Positions 15,685 to 24,261 of a stretch of 64,000 nucleotides of DNA are shown in pieces; within the stretch, counting starts at the first letter, position 1; each line of letters starts with the position of its first letter. Position numbers and translations under genes: made by a program. The stretch is from positions 1-64,000 of the forward strand of contig NZ_JACJRC010000022.1 in the NCBI RefSeq assembly GCF_014697025.1, given 5' to 3'. The stretch comes from Alkalinema sp. FACHB-956. GTDB taxonomy: Bacteria > Cyanobacteriota > Cyanobacteriia > Leptolyngbyales > Leptolyngbyaceae. A model generated the notes under the pieces. That model was not told the origin of the DNA. It did no database searches and saw nothing but the letters and a program-made list of their open reading frames with translations.

Positions 15685-16680
15685 TATTCACACTCCATTA
15701 CAACCAGAAACCACAGGGACAACACTTCATCTATTAAATAGATGCAAAAGTCTGTATAGACAGATACATCAGAAACCAAAATTTAAGAGGGAATACCCAA
15801 AACATGGAACACACTGCATCTCAAATCAATGGCCAGACCCCAGATAATTCTTTAGATGCACACCTGACCTGATTGAGGAGTAGAGTATATCGCCGTTGAA
15901 TACTTCAGATCGAGTCGTGCAGAACAAAACAACTGAGTATTTACCGTGCGTTAAAGTTATACCTTACCTCAGGGGTTTGATCAATCCGTTATATGCCCAT
16001 TGACAATTTCTTGAAAACCTGAATTTTACAAGTTATCTAGAAAAGCTGATAAGCAAATTTAGGCCAATCATGGAACCAGGTCAAATCTGCGCAGTCAATT
16101 GCTTTACAAACAGCAACAAATGAGTAGCCACTTCACTCAGAGAGATGAAATGCAAGTGTACTAGCTTGGCCTCCTTGAAACAAAAAAATGAATGATAAGG
16201 TTCAACTGCATTTTTACCTTTAAGAACAACATTCAACAGCACTGTAATAATTTATTCAGAATGCCGTGAACCTTGGTCTTGCAAGGAATAGAAAGATAAC
16301 GTTCAACTTACATTTACAACGTTCCTAACCCGGTTTATTGACAGGCTCATCATCTCTACCGGATAAGTGATCTGCCCATCAAGAAATCAATCTTGTTACA
16401 GCAGACGAGCTTGCAGAAACTCGAAAGCTGACGTTAAATCACTAAGCTGTGGGTTAATGATTTATTCGATCGCCGCTTGAGTAAATCATGAGGATTGTGA
16501 CTTGCACAATTCCAAGGTATTGACTCAAAGGGGGAACACCAGTGCACTCCAGGAACCGGTTGGGCGTTGTGGACAACAATCTAGCACAAAAAATCTGAAC
16601 GGTCTACTAGATATAGAGATTTTTTGGACTTTTTTCTGAAGAACACGCCAGGGGTAGCGCTATCAACGCAAAACGCAGGG
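15685..16680. other. About 1 kb spacer between pipY and sepF
   Basis: No protein-coding frame or RNA gene could be supported. It is AT-richer than the genes around it. The phrase AGATAACGTTCAAC and relatives occur twice near 16200 and 16290. It separates pipX-pipY from sepF-proC, which are often directly adjacent in other cyanobacteria, and should contain the sepF promoter. Confidence 0.45.
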
Positions 16681-17370
16681 TTAGGGCTGCTGTGATCGAT
16701 TATCGAAGAGAATCCGACCAGGCCGAATCATTGTAGCGCCAGATGCGATCGCAAGTTGATAATCTTCAGACATTCCCATGGAAAGTTCCCGAAGATTGAG
16801 GCGCGGCCAAGCCTGCTGATTGATGGTGGTGGCCAAGTCACGGGCCTGTTGGAACAACCCGCACAAATCTGCTTCAGATAACCCCAGCGGCGGAATCACC
16901 ATCAGTCCAGCAATATGAACCTGGTCTAGCTGGTTCAGTTGGGGCAGATCCGCCAGTAGTTGTTCCACGCTCCAGCCAGATTTATTGGGATCGGGTCGCA
17001 ATTTAACTTGGAGACACAGGTGGGGGGGAGACGCTAATGCCCCCGCCAAACGATCGATCCGCTCCGCCAGCTTCAGGTTATCCACCGAATGAATCCATTG
17101 AAACCGTTCTAACGTTTTGGCCACTTTATTACTTTGCAAATGACCAATAAAATGCCAAGTCACATCCTGGAGGTCAGCCAATTCCGCTTGCTTTTGCACA
17201 GCTTCCTGTAACCGACTTTCCCCAAAGTGGCGAAGTCCTGCGGCATAGGCAGCTCGCATTTGTTCCACGGACGCTTGTTTGGTCACCGCAATGGTGGTGA
17301 CATGGGCAGGAATGCTCTGCTGAAATTGGCAAATGTGATGGACAAGCAAGTCAAAGGCGATCGGCTCCAT
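16681..17370 (-). CDS. pipY: PipY / YggS-type PLP homeostasis protein (PLPBP)
   Basis: A 229-residue single-domain PLP-binding protein that buffers pyridoxal phosphate and amino-acid/keto-acid balance; it has no known catalytic activity. The PLP lysine lies in TTIAVTKQASVEQMRAAYAA. Other landmarks are GLRHFGESRLQEA, WHFIGHLQSNK, IHSVDNLKLAERI, CLQVKLRPDPNKSGW, GLMVIPPLG and the phosphate-binding end LSMGMSEDYQLAIASGATMI and RPGRILF. It lies 170 bases downstream of pipX on the same strand, the standard pipX-pipY arrangement, and is functionally linked to PipX in nitrogen regulation. The first copy of an 18-bp triple repeat touches its start codon. Confidence 0.93.
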   Translation of the reverse strand: MEPIAFDLLVHHICQFQQSIPAHVTTIAVTKQASVEQMRAAYAAGLRHFGESRLQEAVQKQAELADLQDVTWHFIGHLQSNKVAKTLERFQWIHSVDNLKLAERIDRLAGALASPPHLCLQVKLRPDPNKSGWSVEQLLADLPQLNQLDQVHIAGLMVIPPLGLSEADLCGLFQQARDLATTINQQAWPRLNLRELSMGMSEDYQLAIASGATMIRPGRILFDNRSQQP

Positions 17371-17420
17371 TCGGGTTGAACTATTGATTCGAGTTGAACT
17401 ATTGATTCGGGTTGAACTAT
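17369..17420. repeat. Three tandem copies of an 18-bp unit between pipX and pipY
   Basis: ATTCGGGTTGAACTATTG is repeated at 17369, 17387 and 17405 with one substitution in the second copy and a shortened third. The array abuts the pipY start codon, so on the minus strand it forms the pipY leader. Confidence 0.85.
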
Positions 17421-17540
17421 CTACATGACGAGGAGACGAGGAGACTGAATCGCACTCAGGGACTCAATCATAGGAGCCCTAGCGCAGCCAATCCCGGTGG
17501 AATCTTGACTGGGATGGAACGCTTCACTGAGATGGAAACT

Positions 17541-17810
17541 TCACTGAAAGGTTTGCCGATGAACAGCAACTAGCTGAGTATATTCTTGCGGAGTTCCTTG
17601 ACGACGTAGCCATCGCATACGGTTCTCGACCAGAATTTTGGCATCTGCTCGACTGATAGAGTCAAATTGCAACCCGCCGGACCCGTTACTGACGATGAAA
17701 AAGAGTCTTTGAGCATACAAGGTCGTAAACAGTTCCTGGTGCTCTTCAATCAAACAGACTCGAAACAGCAAACCAAAGGTGGGATGGTTGAGATAGGATT
17801 CAATGCCCAT
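17541..17810 (-). CDS. pipX: PipX, PII- and NtcA-binding co-regulator
   Basis: An 89-residue cyanobacterial regulator. When 2-oxoglutarate is high it binds and stabilises active NtcA; when low it is captured by PII. The diagnostic N-terminal Tudor-like half is present: YLNHPTFGLLFRVCLIEEHQ and ELFTTLYAQRLFFIVS. The C-terminal helices follow: SRADAKILVENRMRWLRRQG and TPQEYTQLVAVHRQTF. Length and sequence match known PipX. It heads the pipX-pipY pair. No clear NtcA box (GTA-N8-TAC) was found in its upstream region. Confidence 0.96.
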   Translation of the reverse strand: MGIESYLNHPTFGLLFRVCLIEEHQELFTTLYAQRLFFIVSNGSGGLQFDSISRADAKILVENRMRWLRRQGTPQEYTQLVAVHRQTFQ

Positions 17811-18159
17811 TCAAGAATATTGTCGCGAAAGGATGAATACCGAGAAGACAGTTACAACCGTAACCGTTTTCGATTCGTTTTCGATTGAAAACTTAAACTT
17901 AAAAATTGTAAATAAAAAATGCGCGACTGCTCAGATAATTTCGCCGCTAGGCGGGAAATCACTGCTAGATGGGAGATCCAACACGACAACCGCACCATCA
18001 CGACCCACTGCCAGCTTGCCTGCGATTACTTGAATCCCTTTAATCCATTAATCCACGGTGAGCCCAGTTTGGTGAACCCACCCGCAGAACCCATGCATCC
18101 CTCGGGGCGGCTGGAACGCGCTTGGCGCAATGATCCCCGGCTTGTTCACCAAGCTTAGT
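17811..18159. other. pipX upstream spacer, no supported gene
   Basis: A plus-strand frame from ATG 17919 to 18158 (79 codons) has no recognisable feature and no ribosome-binding site. On the minus strand 17930-18050 reads in one frame like a protein C-terminus (GKLAVGRDGAVVVLDLP...) but is interrupted upstream, so it may be a gene relic. The pipX promoter must lie at the left edge. Confidence 0.35.
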
Positions 18160-19029
18160 TTAACTTGTCGTAGGCGATAGCAAAAAGGCCAACAGTTCGC
18201 GATTCACCGTCTGAGGGGCTTCTTGCTGAATCCAATGGCCACAGTTAGGAACAAATTTGAGCTGGAAGGAAGCGCTTACCACTCGCCGTAAGTCCTCAGC
18301 CAACGATCGGCTTAACACCGCATCTTCATCACCCCAAAGCACCAAAGTCGGAGCGGTAATCGGCGGGGTTGCGGATCCCCAACCTTTGATCCAGGTCATC
18401 GGAGAGAGAAATTGGCGGTAATAACTGAGAGCGGCGGCGATCGCGCCGGGCTTTTGAAGGGCTGCTTCGTACATCCTCGTGTTTTCCTGCGTGAAGACCC
18501 CCTTGCGAACGGCCAGTCCTCGGAAAACATTCTGAACGAATTCCTGAAGATTATTTTGAATCACCCATTCCGGCAATCCAGGGATCTGAAAGGCAAAGAG
18601 GTACCAACTACGCTGCAACTGATCCAGATTGCGGGCCAGATAGGGCAAAAAGCGTTGGGGATGGGGAGCGCTCAATATGGCGAGGCGCTCCAGCGACTGG
18701 GGAAACTGCTGGGCAAAATTCCAGGCGATCGCGCCGCCCCAGTCATGGCCAATAACATGGGCACGGCCATATCCCAAGGTTTGAATCAATCCCTGGATAT
18801 CTGCCGTTAAGGTCGCGAGATCATAACCACTGTCGGGTTTGTCCGAGTCGTTATAGCCCCGTAAATCAGGCACAACGACCCGAAAATGCTGAGCCAAGGC
18901 CGGGATTTGATATCGCCAGGAATACCAAAATTCAGGAAAGCCATGCAAAAGGACAACCAGTGGACCGTCTCCCTGTGTCACACAGTGAAGACGGATCCGA
19001 TTAGTCTCAACAAATTGATGATGCCACAC
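18160..19029 (-). CDS. Alpha/beta hydrolase, epoxide hydrolase / haloacetate dehalogenase-like
   Basis: A 289-residue soluble hydrolase. The oxyanion motif is LLHGFPEFWYSWR and the nucleophile elbow is GHDWGG with Asp96, which separates it from serine esterases and points to epoxide hydrolases or haloalkanoate dehalogenases. The acid lies in LVLWGDEDAVL and the catalytic His265 in NCGHWIQQEAP. A lid domain covers about residues 125-215. The start is a GTG (MWHHQFVETNRIRLHCVTQG). Substrate is unknown; HGFPEFWYSWR is usual for both subfamilies. The DUF1815 gene lies 45 bases upstream on the same strand, so they may share a transcript. Confidence 0.88.
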   Translation of the reverse strand: MWHHQFVETNRIRLHCVTQGDGPLVVLLHGFPEFWYSWRYQIPALAQHFRVVVPDLRGYNDSDKPDSGYDLATLTADIQGLIQTLGYGRAHVIGHDWGGAIAWNFAQQFPQSLERLAILSAPHPQRFLPYLARNLDQLQRSWYLFAFQIPGLPEWVIQNNLQEFVQNVFRGLAVRKGVFTQENTRMYEAALQKPGAIAAALSYYRQFLSPMTWIKGWGSATPPITAPTLVLWGDEDAVLSRSLAEDLRRVVSASFQLKFVPNCGHWIQQEAPQTVNRELLAFLLSPTTS

Positions 19030-19074
19030 GAGATGATCCCAATAAACAACCCGTGCGATCGCCGTTAAGAAGAC

Positions 19075-19416
19075 CTAAATAGCTGCTCCAATCAATTGAG
19101 GCTCGGCAGCCTGAAACGGAAACTTGATCAGGTCAGCCAATTCTTGAAGTTGGCTAATGGCTTCCGCCCCTTCCAGCTTCATAAGTTCCCGATCGTCTCG
19201 CATCTCTGTCCAAGTGATGCCATAGTCCGAAACCAGGAACCGAATTAAATGATTCTCTCCCAAGCTCACCATAAAGGAGGCACTATTCATTTCACCGCCG
19301 CAGGTATAGCAGGATGCTAGATAGCCGCGATTCTCGAGAACGATCGCCAGTGCTTGGAGGTTCATCACAAGATCCTGGACGAATTGACGATGTTGATCTG
19401 CAAGTCTTGTGAACAC
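19075..19416 (-). CDS. DUF1815 family protein
   Basis: A 113-residue soluble protein of a small family confined to cyanobacteria. The conserved pieces are FTRLADQHRQFVQDLVMNLQ, LENRGYLASCYTCGG, SASFMVSLGENHLIRFLVSD and YGITWTEMRDDRELMKLEGA. A CYTCG pair could bind metal or form a disulfide. It starts at GTG. The family's role is unknown. The strong conservation to recalled family members makes the assignment firm. Confidence 0.85.
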   Translation of the reverse strand: MFTRLADQHRQFVQDLVMNLQALAIVLENRGYLASCYTCGGEMNSASFMVSLGENHLIRFLVSDYGITWTEMRDDRELMKLEGAEAISQLQELADLIKFPFQAAEPQLIGAAI

Positions 19417-19814
19417 AGTGGGACTCCATTCACCACTAACAATTCTAAAACTTTTCTTAAGATTCTCACTCTAACCTGAGAACCAATCTATTGAACTCCG
19501 TGGATGAATAAAAGTAAGGTCAAAAATATTACAAACCCTAGTGTCCTACATCCTAACGCCATCCGGATAAAATGTGGCGTATTCAATGTAACAAACCCTC
19601 TGAAAGTCGCTCTGGATAACAACTAGAGAGATTCCAGCACCCTCCATTCTTTAGGTCAACAAGACTCGGTAGCTCTTGTCACCATCAATTCCTTCAATGA
19701 GCCCTATAGGAAATTGTGATGGGAATTGTGATGAACGATAGGGGCTGATGGAGGAGAGCGAGGCAATTATCCCAAGGCGAAAGCACCATCACGATCGAGC
19801 GTATTAGGACACCT
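19417..19814. other. Intergenic stretch, nothing recognised
   Basis: About 400 bases upstream of the DUF1815 gene. It should hold that gene's promoter. No frame, repeat or hairpin worth reporting was seen. Confidence 0.4.
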
Positions 19815-19845
19815 GAAAAAGGGGTATACCGTCAAGCATACCCCC
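19815..19845 (-). terminator. Intrinsic terminator for the DUF2839 transcript
   Basis: GGGGTAT (19821-19827) pairs with ATACCCC (19838-19844) over a 10-base loop. Read on the minus strand the stem is followed by TTTTTCAGG. It ends transcription coming from the DUF2839 gene about 210 bases upstream. Confidence 0.8.
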
Positions 19846-19856
19846 TAGGTTCTGAA

Positions 19857-19950
19857 TTGATTACAGGATCGTGAGTAAATGACCGATTGATTACAGGATC
19901 GTGAGCTAAATAACCGTGAGCTAAATAACCGTGAGCTAAATAACCGTGAG
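19857..19950. repeat. Tandem 15-bp repeats and a longer duplication
   Basis: GTGAGCTAAATAACC is repeated at 19901, 19916 and 19931 with a fourth partial copy at 19946. Just left, TTGATTACAGGATCGTGAG occurs at about 19857 and 19887. On the minus strand this lies between the DUF2839 stop codon and its terminator, so it forms the 3' untranslated end of that transcript. Confidence 0.8.
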
Positions 19951-20054
19951 TTCAGCTGCCTACTGCGAACCCAAAGGTTGAGGGCATTGCGCCCATTGCG
20001 CAGGACGACCAGACTAGTAACCCAACCTGCCACCAAACCAGCGACCCAACCAGA

Positions 20055-20276
20055 CTATTGCAGACCCGTTAGCTGCCACCAACCAAAGGCTGGCCCAATA
20101 AAGCGAATCGTGACCCAACCTGCCACCAGGATCCCGATCCCGATCCAAGCACCGGTGATCGTAATCCGATTCAATTGTTCCGCTTGGGCCTTGGTTACAG
20201 GCAGCCAAGGCAAGAAGCGCTCTTCTTTCCCATAGTTTTCTCCAAGGGTTTCTTTACGTCGTTTTGAATCACCCAT
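20055..20276 (-). CDS. DUF2839 family small membrane protein
   Basis: A 73-residue protein of a cyanobacterial family. It starts MGDSKRRKETLGENYGKEER, has the conserved PWLPVTKAQAEQ segment, and one or two hydrophobic stretches (AWIGIGILVAGWVTIRFIGP and AFGWWQ). An upstream ATG at 20291 would add five residues, but the family normally begins MG(E/D)xKRRK. Function unknown. Downstream, 19990-20050 contains a degenerate copy of its VAGWVT coding region, suggesting local duplication. Confidence 0.82.
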   Translation of the reverse strand: MGDSKRRKETLGENYGKEERFLPWLPVTKAQAEQLNRITITGAWIGIGILVAGWVTIRFIGPAFGWWQLTGLQ

Positions 20277-20372
20277 AGGTTTCCTTGCCATTACACTGAG
20301 GGTCTAATAGCTTTCTATTATCCCGCACTGCTTGACTTCGTCGAGTGCGGCAGAACGTTCGATCGTGCCCCC

Positions 20373-21890
20373 CTAAGCCCCCAGCGTGTCTTCGTCCCAA
20401 GGGGTTTCCAGGTAACTGATGCGAGCAAAGGGACTCAGAGCCGCTAACACCTGTTGCCCATAGCTACGGTGGAGAACTCGACTATCGAGCAATGCCACCA
20501 ACCCTTGGGCATCTCGAATCGGGGAAATGGCCCGCTGAAGCTCCATCAGGGCCGTGGGCAGGAGATAGAGCCGAAACCAATCCTGACGATTTTTTTTGTA
20601 ATAGTTAACCCGACCCGCAACCAAAGGATGTTCTAGGGAAGGAATGGGCAAGGTGGCGATCGCGATGCAGGTCGGCGTAGGTAAAGCCTGTTGATGGGTT
20701 TGCCAAAACTCCCAGCCACAAACCAAAATGCTGTATTCATCTAGGCTGGTGCGTTCGACTTGGACGCGCGAGCCAAATTCTGCGGCCAAGACCGATCCCA
20801 CCTGGCTCCGCAGCGGTGTATCTCCTACAAGCACGACGGCAGGGCCTTGGGGAGCATGGCTCAGGAGGTAGCGTAATTCCTTCAGGAGGCTCGTTTGGAA
20901 CTGGGGGGTGTTGGGCATTGGCATGCCGTCCGGTTGATAAAGCTGCACGATCGCATCCTGCCGATCGGGGGAGAACTTGAGGCAGGTTAAATCGCCCAAG
21001 CCTACGGTTTGACGATAGATCGTCGCTTCGGTTTCTAGATCCAGAGCGCTCCCAATTAACACCGTTGGCTGGGTCAGCCAGAGAGGATCCAAAAACGATC
21101 CCACTTCCGTAGGACTACTATGTAGAGAAAACGTCCCTTGGCTGCGGTGAATCGTGGCCCAAGTCAATCGGTGGCTCTGCTGCAATTGTTCAAACAAAAG
21201 CTGCCAGGGGGGGGGCACCATGGCTTGACTTCCTTTCGCCAGCTGATGGAGATCTTGAAGTAGCGATCGCTCCGGGTCATCCATCAAATAACACTCGTAG
21301 GGATTGGCAGGACGATGGAAAATCGCTCGAGTTAAGCCAACCCGAATATCGCGAATCGCATCCATTTGGCTGGGGATCGCTAACATTAAGCTGTCCCACT
21401 CAGTGGCCGGAAGGTGGCTAGTCAGCACTTGGCGAGTCCAGGTTTCCAAGTCATCCACCCCATCCATCACCGTGGAAATCCCTTGAGGAAATCGGCCTTC
21501 GTGGTAGAAGCGATCGCGCAACCAAGATTCTGGCGTGGTCAGCAAAATCCCCTCAAAGGTTCCCTGGGGCCAACGATCGCCGACTTGAATCGGTTTAGGT
21601 TGCGCAATCCACTGTTGCAGTCGAGGTAGCTCGACCCGCAGCAAGGGTTGATGTAAGCGTTCCGGCGTGACCAGGAGCACTGGGCCTTTCCAGAGCAGCA
21701 ACGGCAACAGATAACTCAGCCGATAGGGAGCAGGAAAACCCGTCGTTGTTCCCGTTTGGATGAGGGCACTTCTCCCTAAGCGCAGGGCACGAGCAACTAA
21801 CCGTGCCATCGTCAAATGATGTGCCCAGTGGGGTTCTCGCTGCTCTCGCAGAAAGGCTCGCAGTTGCTGATGAACCTCGGCTTCGATCAC
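20373..21890 (-). CDS. DinG/XPD-like helicase homologue with non-canonical Walker A
   Basis: A 505-residue protein resembling the cyanobacterial DinG-type superfamily 2 helicases (residues 1-70 REQREPHWAHHLTMARLVAR and ALRLGRSALIQTG). At the Walker A position it reads QTGTTTGFPAPYR instead of the AGTGTGKT type, lacking the invariant lysine; at the DEAH position it has VMDGVDDLE. The C-terminal helicase-like half has PTVLIGSALDLE (where DinG has the ...SATL motif), GPAVVLVGDTPL and a terminal RVLHRSYGQQVLAALSP. It is shorter than typical DinG (about 700 residues) and lacks a visible 4Fe-4S cysteine cluster. ATP-driven unwinding is therefore doubtful. It may be a structural or regulatory derivative. 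It is transcribed toward DUF2839, 96 bases away. Confidence 0.65.
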   Translation of the reverse strand: MIEAEVHQQLRAFLREQREPHWAHHLTMARLVARALRLGRSALIQTGTTTGFPAPYRLSYLLPLLLWKGPVLLVTPERLHQPLLRVELPRLQQWIAQPKPIQVGDRWPQGTFEGILLTTPESWLRDRFYHEGRFPQGISTVMDGVDDLETWTRQVLTSHLPATEWDSLMLAIPSQMDAIRDIRVGLTRAIFHRPANPYECYLMDDPERSLLQDLHQLAKGSQAMVPPPWQLLFEQLQQSHRLTWATIHRSQGTFSLHSSPTEVGSFLDPLWLTQPTVLIGSALDLETEATIYRQTVGLGDLTCLKFSPDRQDAIVQLYQPDGMPMPNTPQFQTSLLKELRYLLSHAPQGPAVVLVGDTPLRSQVGSVLAAEFGSRVQVERTSLDEYSILVCGWEFWQTHQQALPTPTCIAIATLPIPSLEHPLVAGRVNYYKKNRQDWFRLYLLPTALMELQRAISPIRDAQGLVALLDSRVLHRSYGQQVLAALSPFARISYLETPWDEDTLGA

Positions 21891-22041
21891 ACAGTTGTAC
21901 TTAATAGATTGAAAGAGTATTTGATCATTGTGGCACAGCGTCTAAGGAAACTACGCCATCCCACCTGAAAGCACCTCGATCGGGTCGGCCAGTTCTAACC
22001 AGTCTCCATTTCATTGGTCGGACTCATCCCATGGGCTTACC

Positions 22042-22986
22042 TTAACGCCGACTCCGACGGTTGCCAAAGGACGATCGCGATCGCGAAGTCCCAGATCCAA
22101 ACGATCTCGATCGCTGGCTGCTGCCAAAACTACTGTCCGACCGTTTAGGTGTGGTTTGGCGGGACGGCTTCAGGTTGCTGGAACCGTAGCCGGAACCCGT
22201 TGAGCGATCGCGATTTTGCAGCGATCGATTGGGAGAACTGAAAGAATTATTGGGAGAATTGCTGCGTCCAGTACTGCGAAAAGCAGTGCGATTGCGGACA
22301 GCAACGGGATCCTGCTGATAGCGATCGCGGTAGTTGCGCACAGCATCATTGGCACTGGCTCCATAGCCCCCATACCCCGTCATTGCAATCCCCGGTTGAT
22401 ATTGGGGTGGCATGTAATGTTGCGGACGGAAGAGCATACTGCCGATCGCCTGCCCTGCCAAGTTACCCGCCAAGCTACCGGCAAAGGGACTCCAAAAATT
22501 CGATTCTTTTTGCACGACCACCGTTTCAGTACGCCCCGTATTGGGATTGGTTTGCTGTTCCGTCACACTGTGGATGTACTGGATTTGGAAGTCTTCCGTC
22601 AGGTAGAGCGCAGGTTGGCCATTTTCCACTTTGAGGAAACTTTTTTCACCCGCTTTCATTTGCTCATCCGTCAGCCGTGCCATGGGGACATTCTCCAGTT
22701 GCAACGCGGAGCCATACCCCTGAGGCGCATTCAGCACCATCAGTCCATAACGACCATCTACATCGTTATAGGTCGCCTGCTGCAAAGGATATTGACCATC
22801 CGGTAGCATTCGCTGGTTTTGCAGTGGGGGTTGGCTCGCGCCATTGGGATTTGCCGATCGCACTTGACTTGATTGATTCGTTGGTTGATTAGCCTGAGGC
22901 AGGGATTGGCTCGTATTAGCCTCACAACCGATCGTCATACTGCCAAACAAAACGATCAATGAGAAAAGGACAAGTCTACGAAACAT
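22042..22986 (-). CDS. Putative lipoprotein with Ser/Arg-rich C-terminus
   Basis: A 314-residue protein with a lipoprotein signal (MFRRLVLFSLIVLFGSMTIG followed by Cys21), so it should be anchored in a membrane facing the periplasm. Residues 22-65 are Asn/Gln/Pro-rich. A middle part (about 65-150) has GQYPLQQATYNDVDGRYGLM and LYLTEDFQIQYIHSVTE. Residues about 155-200 include a small Gly/Ala hydrophobic stretch (FAGSLAGNLAGQAIGSMLF). From about 215 to the end it is dominated by Arg, Ser, Asn and Gly. Cyanobacterial proteins of this general design are known without function. I do not recognise a domain. Confidence 0.65.
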   Translation of the reverse strand: MFRRLVLFSLIVLFGSMTIGCEANTSQSLPQANQPTNQSSQVRSANPNGASQPPLQNQRMLPDGQYPLQQATYNDVDGRYGLMVLNAPQGYGSALQLENVPMARLTDEQMKAGEKSFLKVENGQPALYLTEDFQIQYIHSVTEQQTNPNTGRTETVVVQKESNFWSPFAGSLAGNLAGQAIGSMLFRPQHYMPPQYQPGIAMTGYGGYGASANDAVRNYRDRYQQDPVAVRNRTAFRSTGRSNSPNNSFSSPNRSLQNRDRSTGSGYGSSNLKPSRQTTPKRSDSSFGSSQRSRSFGSGTSRSRSSFGNRRSRR

Positions 22987-23122
22987 GGGGTCCTCTGAAA
23001 AAGAATATGTTTAAAACAGGAAGGGCGATAGGAGATGAGATCCCTGGAACCAGCCACGTCTGCACAACTCAGAACAGTGGCAAACAGCACAAACTGATAC
23101 ACGCAAGCCTATGAGCACAAAT

Positions 23123-23722
23123 TCATAGCGGAATCAATTCGGGAAATTGTTGCAAAACTTGATCTTCCGTCAGCTCATCCCCCATTTGGGCCGGTGAGAA
23201 ATGAACTTGGATCGCCCGTAGACGATTCTGCTCGACTAAGTTCGTCAAACTAAGTAAGCCTTGTTTTAATGCATTCAAATCGGCGAGATCCGTTTCCAGA
23301 TGCGGATCTTCCCCCTCAAAAGCGACGGTGATCATCACCACCAAATTGTGGCTAATGGGAAGGGACAAGGGGGTATCTGCGGCGGGTTCTTCTGGTGGCA
23401 AGTCACTCAAGTACCGTTGGGCTGAATCCATAAATAACTCGTTAACCAATTGTTCAGCTTCACCCTCGGACCAAAACACGTCACCCTCGTTGGCCGCAGC
23501 ATACCAATAGGTCTGGTGTTGCAGTAGGCTCTGACAAATTTGGATTAAACCACTGCCTAAGGTGGCCAAATCCCCTTCTGCAAAGGCCGCATTTCGTCCT
23601 GCCTGGTTCAGTACACCCAGTAACGGGGTAACTTCTTGCCCTTTGAAGTGGATAAACAACCGACAGACCACCAGTCGATCGCGGCCAGTCAGGGAATTGA
23701 ATCGATCGTGCCAGGAATTCAT
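23123..23722 (-). CDS. Conserved cyanobacterial protein resembling the DUF1517 C-terminal region
   Basis: A 199-residue soluble acidic protein. Segments such as GRDRLVVCRLFIHFKGQEVT, PLLGVLNQAGRNA, YWYAAANEGDVFWSEGEAEQ, ELFMDSAQRYLSDL and LRAIQVHFSPAQMGDELTED match my recollection of the soluble C-terminal part of DUF1517 proteins of cyanobacteria and plastids. The membrane-bound N-terminal half of that family is absent. No signal peptide. Function unknown. The lipoprotein gene lies 136 bases downstream on the same strand. Confidence 0.6.
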   Translation of the reverse strand: MNSWHDRFNSLTGRDRLVVCRLFIHFKGQEVTPLLGVLNQAGRNAAFAEGDLATLGSGLIQICQSLLQHQTYWYAAANEGDVFWSEGEAEQLVNELFMDSAQRYLSDLPPEEPAADTPLSLPISHNLVVMITVAFEGEDPHLETDLADLNALKQGLLSLTNLVEQNRLRAIQVHFSPAQMGDELTEDQVLQQFPELIPL

Positions 23723-24261
23723 TGCAAAATTTACCGTACTAGTTAACGTACTGACTTAGCAGATTACTTATCGCGGATTACTTGTCGCGGATTATTTTCG
23801 ATGGCCGTTGCTGCAATCAGCTTCATATCAAACTTCATATCAAACTTCATACCAGCAGTGTAGATCTCGCTTGAGGGAATGACCATAGCGGTTAAACGAA
23901 CCAACCCTCTGAGCGGTTTAGCGACTCTGGGCCGGTTTCGAACTGGATTGCAGAACTGGATTGCAGAACTGGATTGAATTTTTTGTTCCAGGGTTTTAAT
24001 AGCTTCCTACAAATCATGAACTTTTCTCAATGGGGTGCAAGGTTAGTGATATCTAGAGAAATACCGCCTTGAAATTGAGCCGATCGCCACTTCAGTGCTT
24101 CCTAGTCCCTTCTGGACGAACCATGGTGACATGGTGACTAACGCGAGGGGTGACGATGGCACATTTTCTTCATTCACTTCACCGACGTTCTTGGAACCTG
24201 TGTCCACTGACGCCCTACAGACTGATTTTCGATCGATGTATTCGGTGGTTGAGAGATTGAT
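23723..24261. other. Divergent promoter region with two tandem-repeat tracts
   Basis: A 539-base spacer between two divergent genes. CTTCATATCAAA is repeated at 23821 and 23833 with a partial third at 23845. GAACTGGATTGCA is repeated at 23940, 23953 and 23966. No gene or known riboswitch was recognised. A c-di-AMP (ydaO-type) riboswitch was looked for upstream of the KimA-like gene and not seen. Confidence 0.5.

Noticed and set aside
15091-15741. Plus-strand open frame of about 216 codons opposite sepF
   Set aside because: It lies over the clearly conserved SepF gene in the opposite direction and its product looks like a shadow frame (His/Arg/Thr-rich).
16681-17370. Alanine racemase
   Set aside because: The PLP-barrel domain resembles the racemase N-terminus, but the length, the WHFIGHLQSNK motif, the missing C-terminal domain and the pipX neighbour identify the YggS/PipY family.
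17811-17900. NtcA-binding site before pipX
   Set aside because: No GTA-N8-TAC with a properly spaced -10 was found by eye.
17919-18158. Plus-strand 79-codon frame upstream of pipX
   Set aside because: No ribosome-binding site, no family features, and it lies in the probable pipX promoter region.
18160-19029. Serine esterase or lipase
   Set aside because: The nucleophile elbow is GHDWGG with Asp, not GxSxG, which fits epoxide hydrolases and dehalogenases instead.
24000-24261. Possible c-di-AMP riboswitch upstream of the KimA-like gene (GAGGGGTGAC phrase)
   Set aside because: The conserved ydaO core and pseudoknot elements could not be found; the phrase alone is not enough.
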